Below, one piece after another: positions 57,305 through 64,000 of a stretch of DNA of 64,000 bases. Location: positions 62,001-126,000 of the forward strand of contig NZ_JBHSFQ010000009.1 of NCBI RefSeq assembly GCF_042653925.1. Reading direction: 5' to 3'. The notes under the pieces were generated by a model. That model saw only the letters and a list, made by a program, of their open reading frames with translations, did no database searches and was not told the DNA's origin. How positions within the stretch are numbered: the first letter of the stretch is position 1; every line of letters begins with the position of its first letter. Origin of the DNA: Nocardiopsis_B mangrovi. Lineage in GTDB: Bacteria; Actinomycetota; Actinomycetes; Streptosporangiales; Streptosporangiaceae. The position numbers and the translations under genes are program-made.

Positions 57305-57735
57305 CGTGTCCTCCAGAGGTAATGAGCCCGGCGCATGTGGCCGGGTCCGGTGGTCCAGACAGTCTTTCCCGGGCACGGTGTGTGTGGGAACTGCCGTGAC
57401 TTGCACGATATCCGCAGATCCGGCGGATATCGCCGTGTACTTTCTACTGTTACCGCATCTCAGAGCGCATGGCCGCGGGAGCCGGCCGGAGACCGGGGCC
57501 CCGTGCGACGTGGACCAATATGGCACTGTCGGGCCGATTGGCAAAGAGCCGTCCGCTCCGCGGTGATCGAATGGTGATGAAGAGGCGAATCCCCGCCGGC
57601 GACGGGTCGCCCGCGGCCCCGCTCAACCCGTTCGCCCCGCCGCGCCGGCCTCGGTAGGCTCGGATGGACAGCGGGACAGGGCAGGACCGCACCCGTCCGC
57701 GCCGCCCCGAATCACGAACCGAGGTCGACTCCCAC
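57305..57735. promoter_or_regulatory. Divergent promoter region with perfect 10-bp inverted repeat
   Basis: 431 bases between DUF349 (minus) and the hydrolase gene (plus). CGATATCCGC (57406-57415) and GCGGATATCG (57423-57432) form a perfect repeat with a seven-base spacer, in the AT-richer part, suited to a dimeric regulator or an RNA hairpin. TAGGCT at 57655-57660 is a -10-like element for the plus gene, placing its start near 57667. No coding region is supported. Confidence 0.5.
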
Positions 57736-58419
57736 GTGCTCATCGCCGCCTTCGCCGCCGGGCCGCTCGCCGCGAACTGCTATGTCGTCGCGCCGGTCCC
57801 CGGCGCGGAGTGCGTCGTCGTCGACCCGGGCCAGGACGCCGGCCCCGGCCTGGCCGGGGTGCTCGCCGAACACGGCCTCACCCCCGCCGCGGTGCTGCTC
57901 ACCCACGGCCACTTCGACCACGTGTGGTCGGCCGCCGAGGTCTGCGCCGAACACGACATCCCCGCCCACATCCACCCCGCCGACCGCGCCCTGCTCACCG
58001 ACCCCGCCAAGGGGGTCGACCCCGGCCTGGCCGCGCAGCTCGCCGGGATCATCGGCGACGCCCCGCCCGCCGAACCCGGCCGCGTGGCCGAGGTCGGCGA
58101 CGGCACCGTGCTCCGCCACGCCGGGCTGGAGCTGACCGTCGCGCACGCGCCCGGCCACACCCCCGGATCGGTCGTCTACTCCCTGGCGGCGGGGGAGGAC
58201 CACCCCGAGGTGCTGTTCACCGGCGACCTGCTGTTCGCCGGGTCGATCGGGCGCACCGACTTCCCCGGCGGCGACCACGCCCGGATCCTGCTCAGCCTCG
58301 ACCGCGTCTGCCTGAGCCGCTCCGACGACGCCGCGGTGCTGCCCGGCCACGGGCCCGCCAGCACCATCGGCCGCGAGCGCGCGGGCAACCCCTTCCTGCG
58401 CGATATCGGCGGCCGGTAG
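57736..58419 (+). CDS. Metallo-beta-lactamase-fold hydrolase (glyoxalase II-like)
   Basis: 227 residues. The zinc motif HGHFDHVW at about residues 57-64, the downstream HAPGHTPGS, LFTGDLLFAGSIGRTDF and VLPGHGP provide a full dinuclear site. It resembles hydroxyacylglutathione hydrolase-like enzymes; in actinomycetes the thiol cofactor would more likely be mycothiol, but the substrate is unproven. The GTG at 57736 gives the standard N-terminus VLIAAFAAGPLAANCYVV; an upstream ATG at 57664 would lie before the predicted transcription start. Confidence 0.92.
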   Translation: MLIAAFAAGPLAANCYVVAPVPGAECVVVDPGQDAGPGLAGVLAEHGLTPAAVLLTHGHFDHVWSAAEVCAEHDIPAHIHPADRALLTDPAKGVDPGLAAQLAGIIGDAPPAEPGRVAEVGDGTVLRHAGLELTVAHAPGHTPGSVVYSLAAGEDHPEVLFTGDLLFAGSIGRTDFPGGDHARILLSLDRVCLSRSDDAAVLPGHGPASTIGRERAGNPFLRDIGGR

Positions 58420-58677
58420 CCCGCGCCGCGCCCCGCGGCGCCGGGACCGGCCGCTGCGACGACGGCCGCACGGTCCCCCGCGCCCGGCGCGGCGGGCCGC
58501 CGCCCACAAGCCGGGAGACCTGGAAGCCGGTAACCACTGATGGACACCATGACCGCCCGACGGGACGCGCCCTCCTTCGCGCGCCGAGATAGCGGCACCG
58601 GCCCCGGTAGCGGGGTCCGGACCTCCGCGCACGTCAGGCAAGATGAGTAGCTACAGAAACGTTGAAGGAGAACCCCG

Positions 58678-60420
58678 TTGATCCGCACGCATGACGCCGG
58701 CGCGCTCCGCGCCGAGCATGCCGACGAGACCGTTGTCCTCGCAGGGTGGGTCGGCCGCCGCCGCGACCACGGCGGCGTCGTCTTCCTCGACCTGCGCGAA
58801 GCCTCCGGTGTGGTCCAGGTCGTCGTCCGCGAGGACGAGCTCGCCCACGACCTGCGTGCCGAGTACTGCATCAAGGTCACCGGCACGGTCCGCATCCGCC
58901 CCGAGGGCAACGCCAACCCGGAGATCCCCACCGGCGACATCGAGGTCGTCGCGGACCACATCGAGGTCCTGAGCGAGTCCGCGCCGCTGCCGTTCCCGCT
59001 CGACGGCTCACAGGACGTCTCCGAGGAGGCACGCCTCCGCTACCGCTACCTCGACATCCGCCGGCCCGAGCGCGCCACCGCGCTGCGCGCGCGCTCGACC
59101 GCCAGCTACATCGTGCACGACGTCATGCGCCGCCATGACTTCGTCAACGTCGAGACCCCCTACCTCACCCGCTCCACGCCCGAGGGCGCCCGCGACTTCC
59201 TGGTGCCGGTCCGCCTCCAGCCCGGCCACTGGTACGCGCTGCCCCAGTCGCCGCAGCTGTTCAAGCAGCTGCTCATGGTCGGCGGCATGGAGCGCTATTA
59301 CCAGATCGCCCGCTGCTTCCGCGACGAGGACTCCCGCGCGGACCGGCAGCCGGAGTTCACCCAGATCGACATCGAGATGAGCTTCGTCGACCAGGAGGAC
59401 GTCATCCGGGTCGGCGAGGAGCTGGTCGCGCGGCTGTGGAGCGAGATCCTCGGCCACGAGGTCCCGCTGCCGCTGCCGCGGATGCCGTTCCTGGAGGCCA
59501 TGGACCGCTTCGGCTCGGACAAGCCCGACCTCCGGTTCGGCTTGGAGCTGCGGGAACTGACCGACTACTTCTCGGCGACCCCGTTCCGGGTCTTCCAGGC
59601 GCCCTACGTGGGCGCGGTGGTCATGCCCGGCGGCGCGGCGCAGACCCGCAAGGAGCTCGACGGCTGGCAGGACTGGGCCAAGGCGCGCGGCGCCAAGGGC
59701 CTGGCCTACGTGCTCGTGCAGCAGGACGGCACGCTGGGCGGGCCCGTCGCCAAGAACCTGTCGGAGCAGGAGCGGGCCGGCCTCGTCGAGGCCGTCGGCG
59801 CCGCGCCCGGCGACGCCGTGTTCTTCGCGGCCGGCGCCCGCCGCGCGTCCCAGGAGCTGCTGGGGGCCGCCCGGCTGGAGATCGGCAACCGCCAGGGCCT
59901 CATCGACACGTCGCAGTGGTCGTTCCTGTGGGTCGTGGACGCCCCCATGTTCGAGGAGGACGGCGAGGGCGGCTGGACCCCGGTGCACCACCCCTTCACC
60001 GGGCCCAAGCCCGAATGGGCGGACTCCTTCGACAAGGACCCCGCCAACGCCCTGGCCTACGCCTACGACATGGTGTGCAACGGGATGGAGATCGGCGGCG
60101 GCTCGATCCGTATCCACCGGGTCGACGTCCAGGAGCGGGTCTTCGAGACCCTCGGCATCAAAAAGGCAGAGGCCGAGTCGAAGTTCGGGTTCCTGCTGGA
60201 GGCGTTCAAGTTCGGCCCGCCGCCGCACGGCGGGATCGCGTTCGGCTGGGACCGGATCATCGCGCTGCTCACCGGCGGCGACTCCATCCGGGACGTCATC
60301 GCCTTCCCCAAGACCGCCTCGGGCGGCGACCCCCTGACCGGGGCGCCCAGCCCGATCACCGTGTCCCAGCGCCGCGAGGCGGGTGTGGACGCCGACCCCG
60401 AGGCGGGCAAGGGCTCCTGA
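58678..60420 (+). CDS. aspS: Aspartyl-tRNA synthetase
   Basis: 580 residues. N-terminal OB anticodon-binding domain (VVLAGWVGRRRDHGGVVFLDLRE), class II motifs 1 (TPYLTRSTPEGARDFLVP), 2 (FRDEDSRADRQPEFTQIDIEM) and 3 (GIAFGWDRIIALL), and the bacterial GAD insert between 2 and 3. Actinobacterial AspRS can be non-discriminating if the genome lacks AsnRS; that cannot be judged here. The TTG at 58678 follows GAAGGAG. hisS, a usual upstream neighbour, is absent. The 258 bases before the start contain no supported gene. Confidence 0.97.
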   Translation: MIRTHDAGALRAEHADETVVLAGWVGRRRDHGGVVFLDLREASGVVQVVVREDELAHDLRAEYCIKVTGTVRIRPEGNANPEIPTGDIEVVADHIEVLSESAPLPFPLDGSQDVSEEARLRYRYLDIRRPERATALRARSTASYIVHDVMRRHDFVNVETPYLTRSTPEGARDFLVPVRLQPGHWYALPQSPQLFKQLLMVGGMERYYQIARCFRDEDSRADRQPEFTQIDIEMSFVDQEDVIRVGEELVARLWSEILGHEVPLPLPRMPFLEAMDRFGSDKPDLRFGLELRELTDYFSATPFRVFQAPYVGAVVMPGGAAQTRKELDGWQDWAKARGAKGLAYVLVQQDGTLGGPVAKNLSEQERAGLVEAVGAAPGDAVFFAAGARRASQELLGAARLEIGNRQGLIDTSQWSFLWVVDAPMFEEDGEGGWTPVHHPFTGPKPEWADSFDKDPANALAYAYDMVCNGMEIGGGSIRIHRVDVQERVFETLGIKKAEAESKFGFLLEAFKFGPPPHGGIAFGWDRIIALLTGGDSIRDVIAFPKTASGGDPLTGAPSPITVSQRREAGVDADPEAGKGS

Positions 60421-60437
60421 CGGCCCGCCTCACCCGG

Positions 60438-60468
60438 CCGGTGTGAGGGGCGCCGCCCCTCACACCGG
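60438..60468 (+). terminator. Hairpin terminator after aspS
   Basis: CCGGTGTGAGGGGC pairs perfectly with GCCCCTCACACCGG across a three-base loop, 17 bases after the stop. Confidence 0.75.
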
Positions 60469-60716
60469 TACCGGTGCCACGGGTGCGCGCCCCGGCGGCC
60501 CGCAGCCGCCCGGCCGGCGTGGCCCGTCCGCGGGTCGCCGCTCGCGCGGCCGCGCCGCGGAACCGCGCACCGTCCGCCCCGCCCCTCAGCCCCCGCGACA
60601 CCCGCCGACCTGGCCGAGGGCGGTCACCGCCCATTCGGCGCGTCGCGCCGCATCGGGGCCGCAGAGGGAAATATCGTTCCTCCGACGCGTTTCGCGCGGA
60701 CGGCCGTTGCCGTGGG

Positions 60717-60845
60717 TTACTTTTTCACGGCACCGCACCGCTGGCAGCAGATGGTCTCGTTATCGGGATTGCTGTGGCTACAGAGTCGGCAGGTCCAGTT
60801 GCGGTCGATGTGCCGCCCCCCGAACCGGCGGACGGCTCGGGCCAT
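60717..60845 (-). CDS. Small zinc-ribbon protein (42 residues)
   Basis: 42 residues beginning MARAVRRFGGRHIDRNW. The remainder contains TCRLCSHSNPDNETICCQRCG, a CxxC-N-CxxC layout with W at the start and Asn-Pro in the middle, which resembles a RanBP2-type zinc finger; an unusual extra Cys precedes the second pair. The Arg-rich N-terminus suits RNA or ribosome contact. The ATG at 60845 follows GAGAG; an upstream ATG at 60857 lacks a site. It stands alone, antisense to nothing. Role unknown. Confidence 0.72.
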   Translation of the reverse strand: MARAVRRFGGRHIDRNWTCRLCSHSNPDNETICCQRCGAVKK

Positions 60846-60970
60846 TGATTCTCTCATGCACGAATTTTAGGGCGCGCTTTCCGGCGCGGCCATGACACGG
60901 GAAGGGCCTCGGGGCGTATGCGACGTGAGTGAACGGCGGGGGCGGTGTGGCATAGGCTAAGGGGTTGCTT

Positions 60971-61007
60971 CCGCCCGGACGTGACGGAATGACGTCATAC
61001 CGGGCGG
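60971..61007. promoter_or_regulatory. Nested inverted repeat between zinc-ribbon gene and phosphatase
   Basis: Outer arms CCGCCCGG/CCGGGCGG (8 bp) enclose TGACG/CGTCA (5 bp) and an ATGACGTCAT palindrome at 60989-60998. It could be an operator or an RNA hairpin. The rest of 60846-61247 contains no supported gene; it is AT-richer from 61060. Confidence 0.4.
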
Positions 61008-61247
61008 CGTTCTCTTCAGCGGGTCGGCGAAGCACGGCATGACGTGTGGTTTCCTGCTGCATGACCGTTTGCTGCATTGCACGCGCGAAATGTCCGTTGA
61101 GAACGGGGGGAGGAAAGGCGCGGGCGCGTTGTGAACAAGCCCTCCTTCACCAGCCCGAACAAGTAATCCTGTCGCTAAACTAAGCCGAACCGGATGTTCC
61201 AGGGGAGAAGCGCGTGAGCGCGAGCGGACATCCGGGACGACACAGGG

Positions 61248-63272
61248 ATGATCTATTACGTGAACGGCTCAACCGGCTCAACCGATGGCATCGCCGGTTC
61301 TTCGGCGGTGCCCGACGGTCGCCTCGGCGACCCCATCGACATGGCGTTCCGCCATGCGCCCTCCGCCATGATCGTCACCGATCGCGCGGGCGCCATCACG
61401 CTGGCCAACCACGCGTTCTCCGAATTCACGGGGCACGCCCCCGACTCCGCCGCCGGCCGTCCCTGGCCCGAGCTGCTGTCGCACGGCGACCCCGCACGGG
61501 CGTGGGCCCTCCACCGCTCCGCACTGGACGGCGGGCCCCGCGCGCAGAGCGGACTCACCGTGACCGGAGCCGACGGCGGCCCCCGCAGGGTCTCCGTGGA
61601 ATCCCGTGCGCTGCCCGCCGACATCGACGGCGACCCCGCCGGCGTGGTCGTGGTGCTCCGCGAGCCGATGCGCGACGAAGCCACCCTGCGCGTCCTCACC
61701 GAGCTGCGCACCGAGAACTCCGACACCGTCCTGTGGACCCTCGACCTCCGCACCGGCCGCCTGGACGAGCTGTTCGGCCCCTCACCGCTGGGGCGGCTGC
61801 TCGCCGGCGACGCCCGCGACCTCGAAGAGTGCCTGGCGCGCGTGCACCGCGACGACATCGCCCGGGTCCGCGACGCCATGGAGGCGTCCCACCAGGGCCG
61901 CGACTACGAACAGCGCTTCCGGATGTTCGACCGGAACGGCGACGAGCGCTCCCTGCACGCCCGCGCCCGCTTCATCGACGGCGACCGCCCCCGCCTCATC
62001 GGGATCATCGACGACGTCACCGAGCACGTCCAGCTCATCCGCCGGCTGGCCGACCGCCGCCGCATCGAGGCGGCCCAGGGCCGCCAGGTCACCGACCTCG
62101 CCGCCAAGCTGGTCTCCGCCACCACCGTCGACGAGGTCACCGGCCTGCTCACCGAGGAGTTCGTGCCCATCTTCGGAGGCACCACCGCCGGCGTCATGCT
62201 CGTCGAGGACGGCAAGCTGCGCAGCTCGCCCGCCACGGCCGAGGCGTCGGACACGGTCCCGATGATCGACGGCCGCGACGCCTCCGACACCACCTACCCC
62301 ATGGGCGCCGTCGTCCAGGACCGGCAGCCGCGGTTCTTCGAGAACCGCGCCGAGATCCTGGAGCGCTTCCCAGCCGTGGTCGGCATCCTGCCCTACACCA
62401 GCGCTCAGGCGTGGGCCACGGTCCCGGTGTTCGGCGACCGCCGCGTGGCACTGGGGGTGTGGCAGGTCGCCTGGGACCAGCCCCACCACGCCACCCCCGA
62501 CGAACGCGCCCTCATGCTCACCCTCGCCGGCCTGGCCGGGCAGGCCCTGCAACGGGTCCACCGGCAGAACGCGGAGCTCGAACTCGCCGACGCCATGCAG
62601 AAGCGCATGCTGCCGCCGAAGCTCCCCGACTTCGCCGAGCTCGACATCTCCGTGCGCTACCTGCCCGCGCGGGCCGGCTGGCGGGTCTGCGGCGACTTCT
62701 ACGACGTCATCCGGCTGCCCGACCGCCGCGTCGGACTGGTGGTCGGCGACGTCCAAGGCCACGGCGTCGAGGCCGCGGCGGCCATGGGGCAGATCCGCAT
62801 CGCCTTCCGCGCCTACGCCACCAACCAGGGCGACCCCGGAGTGGTGCTCGCCGAGACCAACCGGCTGCTCACCGAGACCGGCGAGATCGTCTTCGCCACC
62901 TGCGGCTACCTCGTGCTCGACCTCGATACCGGCGAGATGCAGGCGGCGTGGGCCGGCCAGCCGCCCGCGATCATCGCCACCCCGGACGGCTTCGACGTCT
63001 GGGAACCCGAGACCGGCCCGCCCGTCGGGGTCGACGCCGACAGCAAGTACCCGGTGACCACCCGGAGCCTGCGGCCCGGCGACACCCTGCTCATGTGCTC
63101 CGACGGCCTGGTCGAGAGCTCCGACGTCGCGATGGACGACGGCCTGGACACCGTCGGCGCGTCCCTTCAGCAGCGGAGCACCGACGTCGAGGGCGCCGCC
63201 ACCGCCCTGGCCGCCCTCGCCCCGGCCGGCCGCAGCGACGACATCGCGATCCTGATCGCCCACCTCAACTGA
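61248..63272 (+). CDS. PAS-GAF-PP2C (SpoIIE-type) serine phosphatase
   Basis: 674 residues. PAS domain at about 30-130 (FRHAPSAMIVTDRAGAITLANHAFSEFTGH), a second PAS-like segment to 260, GAF at about 280-435 and the PP2C/SpoIIE phosphatase with CGDFYD, VVGDVQGHGVEAA and LMCSDGLVES. The metal-binding Asp residues are all present. Such proteins dephosphorylate anti-sigma-factor antagonists; no partner gene is nearby. The start is unsettled: ATG 61248 has little ribosome site, GTG 61260 is also possible, and a strong AGGGGAGAAG site feeds a GTG at 61214 in a different frame. Confidence 0.9.
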   Translation: MIYYVNGSTGSTDGIAGSSAVPDGRLGDPIDMAFRHAPSAMIVTDRAGAITLANHAFSEFTGHAPDSAAGRPWPELLSHGDPARAWALHRSALDGGPRAQSGLTVTGADGGPRRVSVESRALPADIDGDPAGVVVVLREPMRDEATLRVLTELRTENSDTVLWTLDLRTGRLDELFGPSPLGRLLAGDARDLEECLARVHRDDIARVRDAMEASHQGRDYEQRFRMFDRNGDERSLHARARFIDGDRPRLIGIIDDVTEHVQLIRRLADRRRIEAAQGRQVTDLAAKLVSATTVDEVTGLLTEEFVPIFGGTTAGVMLVEDGKLRSSPATAEASDTVPMIDGRDASDTTYPMGAVVQDRQPRFFENRAEILERFPAVVGILPYTSAQAWATVPVFGDRRVALGVWQVAWDQPHHATPDERALMLTLAGLAGQALQRVHRQNAELELADAMQKRMLPPKLPDFAELDISVRYLPARAGWRVCGDFYDVIRLPDRRVGLVVGDVQGHGVEAAAAMGQIRIAFRAYATNQGDPGVVLAETNRLLTETGEIVFATCGYLVLDLDTGEMQAAWAGQPPAIIATPDGFDVWEPETGPPVGVDADSKYPVTTRSLRPGDTLLMCSDGLVESSDVAMDDGLDTVGASLQQRSTDVEGAATALAALAPAGRSDDIAILIAHLN

Positions 63273-63306
63273 CCCGCACCGCCGCCCGGTGCCCCGCGTG
63301 AACCGG

Positions 63307-63334
63307 CGGTGCGCCGGGCGTGCCCGGCGCACCG
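63307..63334 (+). terminator. Hairpin terminator after phosphatase gene
   Basis: CGGTGCGCCGGGC pairs perfectly with GCCCGGCGCACCG across two bases. Confidence 0.7.
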
Positions 63335-63442
63335 CGCCGCCCGGCGTTTCGCAGGCAGCGCGGGAGACACCCGGACATCCCGAGGGGCACCGGGAGAGCG
63401 GGGCGGGCCGCCGGCGCACCCGGCGCACTGGACGTGAGCGTC

Positions 63443-63448
63443 TAGGCT
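63443..63448 (+). promoter_or_regulatory. -10 element for rarA
   Basis: TAGGCT ends six bases before the rarA GTG, so transcription would begin at the start codon. No -35 is clear. Confidence 0.45.
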
Positions 63449-63454
63449 GGATGT

Positions 63455-64000
63455 GTGTCCGAAACACTGTTCGATGACGCGGGAGCCGAAGCCCAGCGGG
63501 CCCATGAGCCGCTGGCCGTGCGGATGCGCCCCCGCACACTCGACGAGGTCGCCGGCCAGCGCCACCTCCTCGGCGACGGCAGCCCGCTGCGCCGCCTCGT
63601 CGAGGACGACGCCCCCATGTCGCTGTTCCTGTGGGGGCCGCCCGGGACCGGCAAGACCACGCTGGCGACCGTGGTCAGCCGGGCCACCCACCGCCGGTTC
63701 GTGGAGCTGTCCGCGGTCAACGCCGGCGTCAAGGACGTCCGCGCGGTCATCGACGACGCCCGCCGCCAGATGGGCATGCGCGGAACCCGGACACTGCTGT
63801 TCGTCGACGAGGTGCACCGCTTCAACAAGACCCAGCAGGACGCCCTGCTGCCCGCCGTGGAGAACCGGTGGGTCAGCTTCATCGGGGCCACCACCGAGAA
63901 CCCCTTCTTCTCCGTGGTGTCGCCGCTGCTGTCGCGGTCCCTCCTGCTCACCTTGGAATCGCTCTCGGACGACGACGTCCGCGCCCTGCTCGACCGGGCG
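63455..64000 (+). CDS. rarA: Replication-associated recombination AAA ATPase RarA (MgsA), 3' end beyond window
   Basis: 182 codons are visible. N-terminus PLAVRMRPRTLDEVAGQRHLLG, Walker A LWGPPGTGKTTLA, LSAVNAGVKDVRAVIDDARR, Walker B LLFVDEVHRFNKTQQDALLPAVE and sensor 1 FIGATTENPFFSVVSPLLSRS identify RarA. It acts at stalled replication forks. The GTG at 63455 is the start because homology begins just after it; it has no ribosome site but sits six bases from a -10, suggesting a leaderless mRNA. aspS upstream is a usual neighbour. Confidence 0.93.
   Translation, partial: MSETLFDDAGAEAQRAHEPLAVRMRPRTLDEVAGQRHLLGDGSPLRRLVEDDAPMSLFLWGPPGTGKTTLATVVSRATHRRFVELSAVNAGVKDVRAVIDDARRQMGMRGTRTLLFVDEVHRFNKTQQDALLPAVENRWVSFIGATTENPFFSVVSPLLSRSLLLTLESLSDDDVRALLDRA

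Noticed and set aside
58540..58650. A 36-codon ORF (MDTMTARRDAPSF...) upstream of aspS
   Set aside because: No ribosome site, no motif, and Arg/Gly/Ser-rich composition typical of chance frames.
61214..63301. A 695-codon plus-strand frame starting at a GTG with a strong ribosome site
   Set aside because: The frame is Arg/Pro-rich shadow translation of the phosphatase gene. The start region is discussed as a finding, but the long product is not credible.

Overview
The window is high-GC DNA with strong G/C preference at third codon positions, frequent GTG and TTG starts, and actinobacterial hallmark genes: a cvnABCD conservon, PimA and a PatA-like acyltransferase, a CebR/CelR-type sugar operon, and the pgsA-pimA-pdxST-yebC-ruvCAB-yajC-apt-relA order. 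The cellobiose operon carries the 14-bp box known for Thermobifida CelR and Streptomyces CebR, and its repressor gene follows the beta-glucosidase. This suggests a filamentous actinomycete near Nocardiopsis, Thermobifida or Streptomonospora; the genus is an inference from gene content only.

Layout. 1-6978 (minus): the interference half of a type I-E CRISPR-Cas locus, cas3-cas8e-cse2-cas7e-cas5e, tightly overlapping and running off the left edge; no repeat array or adaptation gene is visible. 7286-11303 (plus): an ABC-class ATPase, a PAC2 protein and pyrD. 11428-13935 (minus): a DUF6461-type protein and a secreted polysaccharide deacetylase. 14198-16850 (plus): a promoter, a cobalamin riboswitch, a 14-codon leader ORF and metE. 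16948-19579 (minus): a membrane-anchored protein and a secreted coiled-coil metallopeptidase-like protein. 20277-22894: metNIQ methionine uptake. 23086-29072: CelR box, cebEFG, a GH1 beta-glucosidase and celR. 29202-32054: small or poorly characterised genes and an M15-type carboxypeptidase. 32541-37662: the conservon. 37734-41290: a cyclase-family protein, a DUF885 protein and a TerC protein. 41466-45879: HIT, DUF393, PI-phosphate synthase, acyltransferase, PimA and a LemA-like protein, which together form a phosphatidylinositol-mannoside operon. 46172-48580: pdxS, pdxT, yebC. 48838-55991: DUF4282, ruvCAB, yajC, apt, relA, cupin. 56072-60420: DUF349, a metallo-beta-lactamase-fold hydrolase and aspS. 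60717-64000: a 42-residue zinc-ribbon gene not called by simple length filters, a PAS-GAF-PP2C phosphatase and the start of rarA.

How the parts work together. Methionine supply appears twice: B12-responsive synthesis (riboswitch-metE) and ABC import (metNIQ). The cebEFG-bgl-celR block is a complete cellobiose uptake and hydrolysis module, except for its ATPase, which must be shared and encoded elsewhere. The right half is mostly conserved housekeeping DNA, but expected neighbours are missing: secD and secF between yajC and apt, and a cyclophilin gene and hisS between DUF349 and aspS.

I did not find a clearly new multi-gene system. The strongest candidates for something under-described are the leader ORF that overlaps metE downstream of the B12 riboswitch, the secDF gap marked by a hairpin, and several small proteins and perfect inverted repeats in divergent promoter regions.
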